The notes: generated by a model not told the origin, from the sequence alone. A stretch of 64,000 nt of DNA from Burkholderiales bacterium (GCA_026399875.1 JAPLQF010000025.1:1-64000), one strand, 5' to 3'. Shown: positions 18,419-25,881, counted from the stretch's first letter. Translations and numbers: made by a program.

Positions 18419-18469
18419 GTCCGGTACGCTGCGCAGACCCCCATACAGGCGGGCGTCAGCGCACCGGAC
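18419..18469. repeat. 13-bp inverted repeat between fliC2 and fliC1
   Basis: The arms 18419-18431 (GTCCGGTACGCTG) and 18457-18469 (CAGCGCACCGGAC) pair over 13 positions with one mismatch or wobble, around a 25-base loop. It lies 18 bases beyond the fliC2 stop, where a terminator for fliC2 would be expected, but there is no T tract on the minus strand. It may end or stabilise the fliC2 transcript, or act as an RNA-processing site in a fliC2-fliC1 transcript. Confidence 0.55.
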
Positions 18470-18486
18470 GCGTGGGAACCAGGGCA

Positions 18487-19332
18487 TTACTGTCTGAGCA
18501 GCGACAACACCGATTGCGGAGCGGCGTTGGCTTGCGCGAGCATCGCAGTACCGGCCTGCTGCATGATCTGGGCACGGGTCAGTGCGGCGGTTTCCTGGGC
18601 GAAGTCGGCATCCATGATGCGGCTGCGGGCGGCGGCCTGATTCTCGGATGAGATCTGCAGGTTGCCGATGATCGCCTCGAAGCGGTTTTGCATGCCGCCG
18701 TATTTGGTGCGCTCCGAGTTGACCGTCGACAGCGCACTGTCGATGTTGGTGATGGCAGTCAGGGCATTGCTGCCGGTCGTACCCGAGATCACCGACGCTG
18801 TTCCGGTGACCGAGGTAATCGCCGAATTGGAACTCATGTCGGTGGTGGTCACCGTCAGCTGATCGGTCGCGGTGTTGTTCGCGCCCACCTGGAAGGTCTG
18901 GCTGCCGGCGCCGCTGCCGATGATGGCAGTGCCGTTGAACTTGGTTGCCCCCAGTGTGCGAGTGATCTCCGAGGTGAGCTGGGTGAACTCATTGTTCAGG
19001 CTGTCGCGATCGACGCTGGTATTGGTCGCGTTGGACGACTGCACGGCGAGTTCACGCATGCGCTGGAGCATATCGGTGATTTTGCCGAGTGCGCCCTCGG
19101 CGGTTTGTGCCAGCGAGATGCCGTCGTTGGCGTTGCGAACCGCGACATCCATGCCGCGGGCCTGGGCGTCCATCCGGATACCGATGCCCAGGCCGGCTGC
19201 GTCGTCCTTGGCAGAGTTGATGCGAAGGCCGCTGGAAAGCCGCTCGATCGAGGTGCGCATTGCACCTTGCGATTTGTCCGCATTTCGCTGAGCGGTCAGC
19301 GAAAGCGTGTTTGTAGCAATGACTGATGGCAT
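18487..19332 (-). CDS. fliC: Flagellin, type B paralogue (fliC2)
   Basis: Filament subunit of 281 residues, starting [20 protein letters not shown]. It differs from fliC4 at only about 16 positions (about 94 percent identical by eye), while differing much more from the type A copies: for example [20 protein letters not shown] instead of LAIANRMD...MNVAIRN. Differences from fliC4 are spread along the protein. AGGGG provides the ribosome-binding site. A sigma-28 promoter with TTAAGTTA and TCCGAAAA lies 140-170 bases upstream in an unusually AT-rich stretch. Confidence 0.96.
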   Translation of the reverse strand: MPSVIATNTLSLTAQRNADKSQGAMRTSIERLSSGLRINSAKDDAAGLGIGIRMDAQARGMDVAVRNANDGISLAQTAEGALGKITDMLQRMRELAVQSSNATNTSVDRDSLNNEFTQLTSEITRTLGATKFNGTAIIGSGAGSQTFQVGANNTATDQLTVTTTDMSSNSAITSVTGTASVISGTTGSNALTAITNIDSALSTVNSERTKYGGMQNRFEAIIGNLQISSENQAAARSRIMDADFAQETAALTRAQIMQQAGTAMLAQANAAPQSVLSLLRQ

Positions 19333-19677
19333 GAATTTTCCCCTTTGAGAGACAAATAGAAGTAAGCAAATTTCATTACGAAAGCTGCCGGTAAAAAAAC
19401 TGACTCGCCTAAGTTAGTTAGTTGAAAAACCAACATATGAACCTGACCATCCGATCTGTTCATACATCAGTCTTTTCGGATTTTTTAATCGTAACTTAAT
19501 GCTTTGAATGAAAAAAATTCAAGATATTCAATTTTTTGTCAATCAGTCTTGCAATACTTCATTGATCTGAATTTTTCGATTTAACAGAAACTAAATCGCC
19601 GGTGTTGTCAGGTTGACGCCTTCGGGTTGCGAACTCGAAAATCCCGATCAGAGTGTCAGGTGCAGGCCAGACTCGAC
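19333..19677. other. AT-rich intergenic region between fliC3 and fliC2
   Basis: A 345-base gene-free stretch, strikingly AT-rich compared with its surroundings (several runs of five or more A or T). It holds the fliC2 leader and sigma-28 promoter (19473-19499). To the right of that it contains TTGAAT and ATTCAA repeats around 19504-19530 and a perfect 7-bp inverted repeat CGATTTA...TAAATCG (19577-19583 and 19592-19598). No open frame or RNA gene was recognised. The long leader (about 135 bases) and AT-rich upstream part suggest extra control of fliC2, for example UP-element or nucleoid-protein binding; this is inference. Confidence 0.6.
19473..19499 (-). promoter_or_regulatory. Candidate sigma-28 promoter of fliC2
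   Basis: Minus strand: TTAAGTTA (19499-19492), 11 bases, TCCGAAAA (19480-19473). The enterobacterial FliA consensus is TAAAGTTT-N11-GCCGATAA; the -10 matches six of eight and the spacer is exact. Predicted transcription start is near 19466, about 135 bases upstream of the fliC2 start codon. Confidence 0.6.
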
Positions 19678-20523
19678 TCAACTCTTGAGCAGTTGCAGGA
19701 CCTGCAGGGGGATCCGGTTGGCCTGAGAAAGCATGGCCATGCCCGCTTGCTGAAGAATCTGCGCGCGAGTGAGCGCAGCAGTCTCGGCGGCAAAGTCGGC
19801 GTCCATGATCCGGCTGCGCGCCGCGCTCTGATTTTCGGATGCAAGCTGCAGGTTGCTGATGATCGCCTCGAAGCGGTTCTGCATGGCCCCATACCGCGAG
19901 CGCTCGCTGTTGATGGTTTCGAGTGCGGTGTCGATGACGCTGATCATCGCCAGTGCATTGCTGCCGGTGGAACCGCTGATCAGCGCAGAGGTCGCGGTTG
20001 TGACCGATGTGATCGCGCTGGCGGTCGACATGTTGATGGTCGCGACCGTCAAGGAATCGAACGCGGTCGCGTCAGGTCCAATCTGAAAGCTCAGCAACCC
20101 TGCGGCGCCGCCCAGTATTGCCTGGCCGTTGAAGCTTGTGCCGCCAAGGGTGCGTCCGACCTCGTCGGCGAGTTGACGGAATTCATTGTTTAGGCTGTCA
20201 CGGTCGATGACTGTATTGCTGGCGTTGGCAGACTGAACAGCGAGTTCGCGCATCCGCTGCAGCATGTCAGAGACCTTGCCCAGGCCACCTTCTGCAGTCT
20301 GCGCAAGCGAGATGCCGTCGTTGGCATTTCGGATCGCGACATTCATGCCACGAGCCTGCGCATCCATGCGATTGGCAATCGCCAGTCCTGCCGCGTCGTC
20401 TTTGGCCGAATTGATCCTCAGACCGCTTGAAAGCCTGGCAATCGACACGCTGAGCACAGACTGCGAGCTCGAGAGGTTTCGCTGCGCGGTGAGGGATGCG
20501 ACATTCGTATTGATGACAGCCAT
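19678..20523 (-). CDS. fliC: Flagellin, type A paralogue (fliC3)
   Basis: Filament subunit of 281 residues starting AVINTNVASLTAQRNLSSSQ, with [20 protein letters not shown] and a C-terminus of QILQQAGMAMLSQANRIPLQ. It is a type A copy like fliC1 but diverges clearly in the central region (FQIGPDATAFDSLTVATINM). The open frame extends 18 codons upstream; ATG 20523 is chosen because it gives the universal MAVINTN start and the same length as the other three copies. Its ribosome-binding site is weak (GAAAAGCG), which could mean lower expression. Confidence 0.96.
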   Translation of the reverse strand: MAVINTNVASLTAQRNLSSSQSVLSVSIARLSSGLRINSAKDDAAGLAIANRMDAQARGMNVAIRNANDGISLAQTAEGGLGKVSDMLQRMRELAVQSANASNTVIDRDSLNNEFRQLADEVGRTLGGTSFNGQAILGGAAGLLSFQIGPDATAFDSLTVATINMSTASAITSVTTATSALISGSTGSNALAMISVIDTALETINSERSRYGAMQNRFEAIISNLQLASENQSAARSRIMDADFAAETAALTRAQILQQAGMAMLSQANRIPLQVLQLLKS

Positions 20524-20582
20524 GGATCGCTTTTCAAATCGTGTCTGACAGGTGGGATAGCGTGAATGACCGCACAACCCTG

Positions 20583-20609
20583 TTTACGGCGCTGCGATGC
20601 CGGACTTGA
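20583..20609 (-). promoter_or_regulatory. Candidate sigma-28 promoter of fliC3
   Basis: Minus strand: TCAAGTCC (20609-20602), 11 bases, GCCGTAAA (20590-20583). The -10 matches six of eight consensus positions with correct spacing. Predicted start near 20576, leaving a leader of about 53 bases. Confidence 0.65.
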
Positions 20610-20681
20610 GTGCCCTGACCGGCCGCTGCGGGAGTAAGTCACAGGGGCGATTCAGACTGACTGAACCGAATCAGCCTGATG

Positions 20682-20716
20682 AAAAAACCGGCGGCCGCCC
20701 TCAGGGCGGCCGCCGG
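20682..20716 (-). terminator. Rho-independent terminator of fliC4
   Basis: A perfect 13-bp GC stem: arms 20688-20700 and 20704-20716 with a 3-base loop, followed on the minus strand by TTTTTT (20687-20682). It lies about 80 bases beyond the fliC4 stop. This is the strongest terminator in the window and isolates fliC4 from fliC3, which has its own promoter downstream. Confidence 0.92.
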
Positions 20717-20794
20717 TAAGGCGAAACCTATACCTGCCCAGGCAGGCTTGCGTCTCAGTTCTGTTCGAGGCCGCGAAAGGTCCGCCTTGATGGG

Positions 20795-21640
20795 TCAGCC
20801 TCGCAGAAGCTGCAGCACGCTTTGCGGCGCCGAATTGGCCTGGGCAAGCATCGCGGTACCGGCCTGCTGCATGATCTGTGCGCGGGTCATGGTGGCAGTT
20901 TCCTGTGCGAAGTCGGCATCCATGATGCGACTGCGGGCCGCGGACTGATTCTCGGATGCGATCTGCAGGTTGCCGATGATCGCCTCGAATCGGTTTTGCA
21001 TGCCGCCGTATTTGGTGCGCTCCGAGTTGACCGTCGACAGCGCACTGTCGATGTTGGTGATAGCAGTCAGGGCGTTGCTGCCGGTCGTGCCCGAGATCAC
21101 CGACGTGGTCGCGGTGACCGAGGTAATCGCCGAATTGGAACTCATGTCGGTGGTGGTCACCGTGAGCTGATCGGTCGAGGCGTTGTTCGCGCCCACCTGG
21201 AAAGTCTGGCTGCCGGCGCCGCTGCCGATGATGGCAGTGCCGTTGAACTTGGTTGCCCCCAGCGTGCGGCTGATCTCCGCGGTGAGCTGGGTGAACTCAT
21301 TGTTCAGGCTGTCGCGATCGACGCTGGTATTGGTCGCGTTGGACGACTGCACGGCGAGTTCACGCATGCGTTGGAGCATGTCGGTGATTTTGCCGAGTGC
21401 GCCTTCGGCGGTTTGTGCCAGCGAGATGCCGTCGTTGGCGTTGCGAACCGCGACATCCATGCCGCGGGCCTGGGCGTCCATCCGGATACCGATGCCCAGG
21501 CCGGCTGCATCGTCCTTGGCCGAGTTGACACGAAGGCCGCTGGAAAGCCGCTCGATCGATGTGCGCAAAGCACCTTGCGATTTGTCTGCATTTCGCTGAG
21601 CGGTGAGGGACAGTGTGTTGGTAGCAATGATTGATGGCAT
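20795..21640 (-). CDS. fliC: Flagellin, type B paralogue (fliC4)
   Basis: Filament subunit of 281 residues, nearly identical to fliC2 (first differences V4I, M25L, I38V). ATG 21640 is used; an upstream extension to 21715 is not flagellin-like. AGGAG at a good distance and the best sigma-28 promoter of the flagellin set, plus a strong terminator of its own, suggest that this is the main or an independently controlled flagellin. It is divergent from flhDC. Confidence 0.96.
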   Translation of the reverse strand: MPSIIATNTLSLTAQRNADKSQGALRTSIERLSSGLRVNSAKDDAAGLGIGIRMDAQARGMDVAVRNANDGISLAQTAEGALGKITDMLQRMRELAVQSSNATNTSVDRDSLNNEFTQLTAEISRTLGATKFNGTAIIGSGAGSQTFQVGANNASTDQLTVTTTDMSSNSAITSVTATTSVISGTTGSNALTAITNIDSALSTVNSERTKYGGMQNRFEAIIGNLQIASENQSAARSRIMDADFAQETATMTRAQIMQQAGTAMLAQANSAPQSVLQLLRG

Positions 21641-21736
21641 GGAGTGACTCCTGAAAGGTTGTCGCCTGCGATTGATCGAGTGTCTTTTTTTGTCCGGTGT
21701 GACCCGGACGTTCACGGAATAGATCCCGATGTGTGG

Positions 21737-21763
21737 TTATCGGGCCTCGGTCCCGAGACTTGA
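21737..21763 (-). promoter_or_regulatory. Candidate sigma-28 promoter of fliC4
   Basis: Minus strand: TCAAGTCT (21763-21756), 11 bases, CCCGATAA (21744-21737). The -10 matches seven of eight positions of GCCGATAA. Predicted start near 21730, about 90 bases upstream of the fliC4 start codon. Confidence 0.78.
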
Positions 21764-21804
21764 GAAACCTTTTGATCTTGGTGAACGACCATTCATCGCG
21801 TTTT

Positions 21805-21842
21805 GTCGGCAAACCCTTACGGGTTGTCGGATCCTCACCGAC
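21805..21842 (+). promoter_or_regulatory. Alternative stem-loops in the flhDC leader region
   Basis: Two copies of GTCGG (21805-21809 and 21826-21830) can each pair with CCGAC (21838-21842), and the AACCC/GGGTT hairpin (21812-21816 with 21821-21825) lies between them. The two pairings are mutually exclusive. The region is 90-130 bases upstream of the flhD start and belongs to the leader only if transcription begins upstream of it; no sigma-70 promoter could be identified with confidence. Confidence 0.3.
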
Positions 21843-21917
21843 TAGCCCTACAGCGCCGCCCCGATATTCGAGACTTCGCTGTGGGCGGACACTTCATTCC
21901 GTCACAACGCAGACACA

Positions 21918-21925
21918 ACACGGAT
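21918..21925 (+). promoter_or_regulatory. Candidate CsrA-type site at the flhD ribosome-binding position
   Basis: ACACGGAT lies at the Shine-Dalgarno position of flhD (ATG 21933). It matches the core of the published CsrA SELEX consensus (ACARGGAU) at seven of eight positions. There is no other good Shine-Dalgarno sequence here, so a CsrA-like protein binding it would directly affect initiation. Confidence 0.35.
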
Positions 21926-21932
21926 CCCAAAA

Positions 21933-22274
21933 ATGGACAATCAAATCGACAACCGCTGGATGACCGAGATTCGCGAAGTCAACCTCAGCTATCTGATGCT
22001 GGCGCAGGGCATGGTCCGCGCCGACAAGGTCCAGGCGGTGTTCTGCCTCGGGGTGTCCGAAGCGGTTGCCGACATCCTGGCCGATCTGAGCCCGGCGCAG
22101 CTGATCAAGATTGCTTCCGGCAACATGATGATGTGTCGGTTCCGCTTCGATGACGAAATGGTCTGGTCGCTGCTTTCCGAACATGGCCGGCGCAGCCCGC
22201 AGGGTCTCGACGGCAATGCCGCGCGTCTGCATGCCAGCATCGTGATGGCCGGCAACTTCGCAGAGGCCGTCTGA
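21933..22274 (+). CDS. flhD: Flagellar master regulator subunit FlhD
   Basis: FlhD forms the FlhD4C2 complex with FlhC and switches on class II flagellar operons with sigma-70. The 113 residues contain the family stretch EIREVNLSYLMLAQGMVRAD and LSPAQLIKIASGNMMMCRFR, close to other betaproteobacterial FlhD. ATG 21933 is preceded by CGGAT rather than a classical ribosome-binding site. flhC follows after one base, so the two are co-translated. Confidence 0.96.
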   Translation: MDNQIDNRWMTEIREVNLSYLMLAQGMVRADKVQAVFCLGVSEAVADILADLSPAQLIKIASGNMMMCRFRFDDEMVWSLLSEHGRRSPQGLDGNAARLHASIVMAGNFAEAV

Positions 22275-22275
22275 G

Positions 22276-22806
22276 ATGGCGGCTCGCAGTCTTCTCGACG
22301 AAAACCGCCAGATCAAGCGTGCCATTGAACTGATCAACCTCGGCGCGCGCCTGCAGGTGCTCGAGTCGGAGACCGATCTGCCTTATGAGCGTCTGCTGCG
22401 ACTGTATAAAGAAGTGGCCGGACGCTCGCCGTCCAAAGGACAACTGCCTTTTTCGACCGACTGGTTCATGACCTGGCAGCCCAACATCCACTCATCGCTC
22501 TTTCTCAACATCTATGAGTATCTGCACAAGTCGACCGATATCGAGTCGATCGATGCGATCTCCAAGGGATGGCGCCTGTATCGCGACGAGGTGAGTGTGC
22601 ACGGCGTCGAGCCGCTGCTATCAATTACGCGCGCCTGGCGCCTGGTGCGTTTCGTTGATTCGGGCATGTTGTGTCTGACACGCTGCAAGAAATGCGGTGG
22701 ACGATTCGTCACCCACACCTTCGAGCTTGACCAGCAGTTCACCTGCGGATTGTGCGAGCCGCCTGCGCGTGCGGGCAAGGCCCTGCGAGGCGGATCGATT
22801 CACTGA
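22276..22806 (+). CDS. flhC: Flagellar master regulator subunit FlhC
   Basis: FlhC is the DNA-contacting, zinc-binding partner of FlhD. The 176 residues include RAIELINLGARLQVLESETD, KGQLPFSTDWFMTWQPNIHS and the four-cysteine cluster CLTRCKKCGGRFVTH...CGLC expected to bind zinc. The C-terminus is short and basic. It forms a two-gene unit with flhD and is followed by motA after 127 bases, which contain a sigma-28 promoter. Confidence 0.97.
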   Translation: MAARSLLDENRQIKRAIELINLGARLQVLESETDLPYERLLRLYKEVAGRSPSKGQLPFSTDWFMTWQPNIHSSLFLNIYEYLHKSTDIESIDAISKGWRLYRDEVSVHGVEPLLSITRAWRLVRFVDSGMLCLTRCKKCGGRFVTHTFELDQQFTCGLCEPPARAGKALRGGSIH

Positions 22807-22860
22807 TCGACCGGCGGCGCTGCGCTGCGGCAGCGCCCGACGAAAGGCCGTCCGTGCTGC

Positions 22861-22887
22861 TCAAGTCGAACAGGGCAGCGCCGAAAA
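22861..22887 (+). promoter_or_regulatory. Candidate sigma-28 promoter of motAB-cheYZ
   Basis: TCAAGTCG (22861-22868), 11 bases, GCCGAAAA (22880-22887). The -10 matches seven of eight consensus positions. Predicted start near 22894, leaving a 40-base leader before motA. Motor genes are class III in E. coli, so this fits known regulation. Confidence 0.78.
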
Positions 22888-22933
22888 ATGAATGTGAGCG
22901 CCAAAGTGCGTCGGCCATGAGGGTTCCTGCCAG

Positions 22934-23797
22934 ATGTTTGTGATCATCGGTTATGTCGTAGTGCTGGTGGCGGTTTTCGGCGGCTATTGGCTCGCTGGAG
23001 GCAAGTTCCCGGTGATCCTCAAGGCGGCTCCGATCGAGCTCGAGATCATCGGTGGCTCGGCTCTCGGTGCTTTCCTCGTCGGCAACAGTACTAAGGTCAT
23101 CAAGGCGACGCTTGCTGCGGTGCCGACCCTCTTCAAAGGGTCGAAGTACACCAAGCCCCGTTACATGGAGCTGATGGCTCTGCTGTATGAAATCCTTGCC
23201 AAAGCCCGCAAGGAAGGCCTGATGTCGATCGAGGCAGACGTTGAAAACCCCCATGATTCACCGCTTTTTCAGAAGTTCCCGAATATCTCGGCAGATCATC
23301 ATCTGGTGGAGTTCATTACCGACTATCTGCGCATGATGGTGTCGGGGAACATGAACTCGCACGAGATCGAGAACCTCATGGATAGCGAGATCGAGACGCA
23401 TCATCATGAAGCCCATGCGCCGATGAATGCGATCCAGGGTGTCGGTGACGGGCTGCCGGCTTTCGGCATCGTGGCCGCCGTGCTGGGCGTGGTCAAAACC
23501 ATGGCCTCGGTCGGACAGCCGCCCGCTGTGCTTGGCCAGATGATCGCTGGTGCGCTGGTCGGAACCTTCCTTGGAATTCTCCTTGCCTACGGGTTTGTGA
23601 GTCCGCTGGCCAAGCTGCTGGAGCAGAAGGCCGATGAGGGGCACAAGGAGCTGCAGTGCGTGAAGATCACGCTGCTGGCCAGTCTGCAGGGTTATGCGCC
23701 TGCGATTGCCGTCGAGTTCGGGCGCAAGGTGCTTTTTTCGACCGAGCGACCGTCCTTCCAGGAACTCGAAGCCCACGTCAAGCAGAAGAAGGCCTGA
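22934..23797 (+). CDS. motA: Flagellar motor stator protein MotA
   Basis: MotA forms the proton channel with MotB and pushes on FliG. The 287 residues have four membrane segments: FVIIGYVVVLVAVFGGYWLA at the N-terminus, GGSALGAFLVG, GIVAAVLGVVKTMASVG and the fourth near MIAGALVGTFLGILLAYGFV, with the conserved prolines and the charged cytoplasmic loop containing Arg and Glu for FliG contact. Proton rather than sodium coupling is likely from similarity to the E. coli type. motB follows after three bases. Confidence 0.97.
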   Translation: MFVIIGYVVVLVAVFGGYWLAGGKFPVILKAAPIELEIIGGSALGAFLVGNSTKVIKATLAAVPTLFKGSKYTKPRYMELMALLYEILAKARKEGLMSIEADVENPHDSPLFQKFPNISADHHLVEFITDYLRMMVSGNMNSHEIENLMDSEIETHHHEAHAPMNAIQGVGDGLPAFGIVAAVLGVVKTMASVGQPPAVLGQMIAGALVGTFLGILLAYGFVSPLAKLLEQKADEGHKELQCVKITLLASLQGYAPAIAVEFGRKVLFSTERPSFQELEAHVKQKKA

Positions 23798-23800
23798 GCG

Positions 23801-24805
23801 ATGGCCGGCGCCGAAAAGAAGCTCCAGCCGATCATCATCAAGAAGATCAAGAAGGGTGGTCACGGCCACCATGGCGGCGCCTGGAAGATTGCTTATGCCG
23901 ACTTCGTGACCGCGATGATGGCCTTCTTTCTTCTGATGTGGCTACTGGGTTCGACGACCAAGGGCGATTTGCGCGGCATCGCCGACTATTTCAATACACC
24001 GCTGCAGGTGGCGATGGCGGGCGGCTCGGGCTCGGGTGACAGCTCAAGTGTGCTGCGTGGCGGCGGTGAGGATCTCACCCGCACCGTCGGTCAGGTCAAA
24101 CGCGGCAGCAATGACGGGGAGAGGAAGACCTATACCGTCAAGGCCATGGCCACCGATATGCAGAGGGTTGCCGATGAAGAGGCCAAACTGATAAAGAAGC
24201 GGATCGAGCAGTCGCTTGAGCGCAATCCCCGGCTTCGCGATGTGAAGAATCAGGTCAAGATGGATGTGACCGCCGATGGCCTGCGCATCCAGATTGTTGA
24301 TGACAAGAATCGGCCGATGTTCGATTCGGGCTCGACCGTCGTCAAGCCTTACATGCGAGAGCTTCTCGGCGAGATCGCCAAGGTGCTCAATGATGTCGAA
24401 TCGAAGGTGACCCTGTCGGGACACACCGACTCGTCGCCGTTTTCCGGTGGTGACCGCGGCTATTCGAACTGGGAGCTGTCGACCGATCGGGCCAATGCCT
24501 CGCGGCGCGAACTGGTGGCCGGTGGCATCGCCGAAAACAAGATCTTGCGAGTGGTCGGTCTGGCGGCGATCGTGCCCTACGACGCGGCCAACCCTGACGC
24601 GCCGGTGAATCGGCGGATTTCGATCGTGGTGATGAACCAGCTCGCCGAGATGCGTCTGTTGACCGGCAACGAACTGCAGGCCGGCGACCTCGAAGCCTTC
24701 GAAAAGGTGCTGATCGATGCTGGAAAGCTTCCGCAGCCTCCGGGCGCAGAAGTACCGCAACAAACCGAGGGTGCTGTCCAGGACCCAACTGCATCAAAGA
24801 GGTGA
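23801..24805 (+). CDS. motB: Flagellar motor stator protein MotB
   Basis: MotB anchors the stator to peptidoglycan. The 334 residues start with a basic stretch (QPIIIKKIKKGGHGHHGGAW), then the plug and membrane helix AYADFVTAMMAFFLLMWLLG, with the proton-accepting Asp in YADF. The OmpA-like peptidoglycan-binding domain shows VTLSGHTDSSPFSGGDRGYS and NWELSTDRANASRRELVAGG. The tail is acidic and Gln/Pro-rich. Length is typical. Confidence 0.97.
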   Translation: MAGAEKKLQPIIIKKIKKGGHGHHGGAWKIAYADFVTAMMAFFLLMWLLGSTTKGDLRGIADYFNTPLQVAMAGGSGSGDSSSVLRGGGEDLTRTVGQVKRGSNDGERKTYTVKAMATDMQRVADEEAKLIKKRIEQSLERNPRLRDVKNQVKMDVTADGLRIQIVDDKNRPMFDSGSTVVKPYMRELLGEIAKVLNDVESKVTLSGHTDSSPFSGGDRGYSNWELSTDRANASRRELVAGGIAENKILRVVGLAAIVPYDAANPDAPVNRRISIVVMNQLAEMRLLTGNELQAGDLEAFEKVLIDAGKLPQPPGAEVPQQTEGAVQDPTASKR

Positions 24806-24808
24806 GCC

Positions 24809-25198
24809 GTGTCCAATGAAAACATGAAGTTCCTGATCGTTGACGACTTCTCGACCATGCGTCGGATCGTTCGTAACATTCTCAAGGAGATCGGTTTCGG
24901 CAATGCCGAGGAGGCCGAAGACGGACAGGCGGCCTTGTCGAAGCTCAAGGGCGGCAATTTCAACTTCGTGGTGTCGGATATCAACATGCCGAACATGAAT
25001 GGCTTCGAGCTGCTCAAGTCGATTCGCGCCGATAACGAACTAAAGGGCCTGCCGGTGCTGATGGTGACCGCTGAGGCCCGCAAGGAAGACATTGTCTCGG
25101 CGGCGCAATGGGGCGCGTCGGGCTATATCGTCAAACCCTTCACCAAAGCCACGCTCGAGGAAAAGGTTCAGAAAATCCTCGAGAAGCAGGCCAAGTGA
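24809..25198 (+). CDS. cheY: Chemotaxis response regulator CheY
   Basis: Phospho-CheY binds FliM and FliN to reverse the motor. The 129-residue receiver contains the acidic pair and phospho-acceptor ([37 protein letters not shown]), the switch threonine ([13 protein letters not shown]) and lysine ([15 protein letters not shown]). The start is GTG 24809, giving SNENMKF as in other CheY proteins, with GAGGTGAG upstream inside the motB end. It is separated from cheB in this genome by some 22 kb. Confidence 0.97.
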   Translation: MSNENMKFLIVDDFSTMRRIVRNILKEIGFGNAEEAEDGQAALSKLKGGNFNFVVSDINMPNMNGFELLKSIRADNELKGLPVLMVTAEARKEDIVSAAQWGASGYIVKPFTKATLEEKVQKILEKQAK

Positions 25199-25215
25199 GT
25201 GGGCGGGCACCGATC

Positions 25216-25869
25216 ATGAAAGAAGACGACGCACTCTATGCCAATGTCGGACGCCTCACGCGACAGCTTCACGATGCGCTTCGCGAGCTCGGCTACGATC
25301 GTGATCTCGAATCGGCAGTCGGCTCCCTGCCGGACGCCCGTTCGAGGTTGTCCTATATTTCGCGTCTGACCGGTGAGGCTGCCGAGAAGGTGCTCAATGG
25401 CGTCGATGAGACCAAACTCGAGCTGGCGAAACTGTCGACGGGTGCGATCGAGATGGCCGAGGCATTGCGAAGCGATCCGGTCTCGGCGGTGGCTTCCGGA
25501 AAGCTGATGGGCTTCCTGGGCGAAGTGGGGCAGTCGGCATCGCGCGCCGATGCGCAACTCACCGACATCATGCTGGCTCAGGATTTTCACGATCTCACCG
25601 GGCAGGTGATCCGCAAGGTGGTCACGCTGGCGCAATCGCTCGAGACGCAGCTCGTACAGCTGCTGATTGCCAGCACGCCGAACGACGATGCCGATTCGGC
25701 CGTTGCGTCGGCCCAGCTGATTGCACCGGTGGCGGTGTCAGCAGACACCACGGCGCAATGCCCCAGTACTGACAATCTCGATGGTCCGGTCGTCAGCGCC
25801 GACGGCCGCTCGGATGTGGTGACCGATCAGGCTCAAGTCGACAATCTGCTTGAGTCGCTGGGCTTCTGA
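25216..25869 (+). CDS. cheZ: CheY phosphatase CheZ
   Basis: CheZ speeds dephosphorylation of CheY. The 217-residue helical protein has the conserved active-site helix IMLAQDFHDLTGQVIRKVV, including the catalytic glutamine, and the C-terminal CheY-binding peptide QAQVDNLLESLGF, joined by a Pro/Ala/Ser-poor linker of low complexity. ATG 25216 is used; the frame stays open further upstream inside cheY but without family-like sequence. It ends 181 bases before flhB. Confidence 0.95.
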   Translation: MKEDDALYANVGRLTRQLHDALRELGYDRDLESAVGSLPDARSRLSYISRLTGEAAEKVLNGVDETKLELAKLSTGAIEMAEALRSDPVSAVASGKLMGFLGEVGQSASRADAQLTDIMLAQDFHDLTGQVIRKVVTLAQSLETQLVQLLIASTPNDDADSAVASAQLIAPVAVSADTTAQCPSTDNLDGPVVSADGRSDVVTDQAQVDNLLESLGF

Positions 25870-25881
25870 GCCCGGCAAGAC

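Noticed and set aside
20733-20746. Second small hairpin (CCTGCCCAGGCAGG) near the fliC4 end
   Set aside because: Short stem with no real loop and no T tract, adjacent to a much stronger terminator; probably chance.
17434-21640. Flagellin repeats as a mobile element or recent tandem transposition
   Set aside because: No transposase, terminal repeats or target duplications; simple gene duplication explains the pattern.
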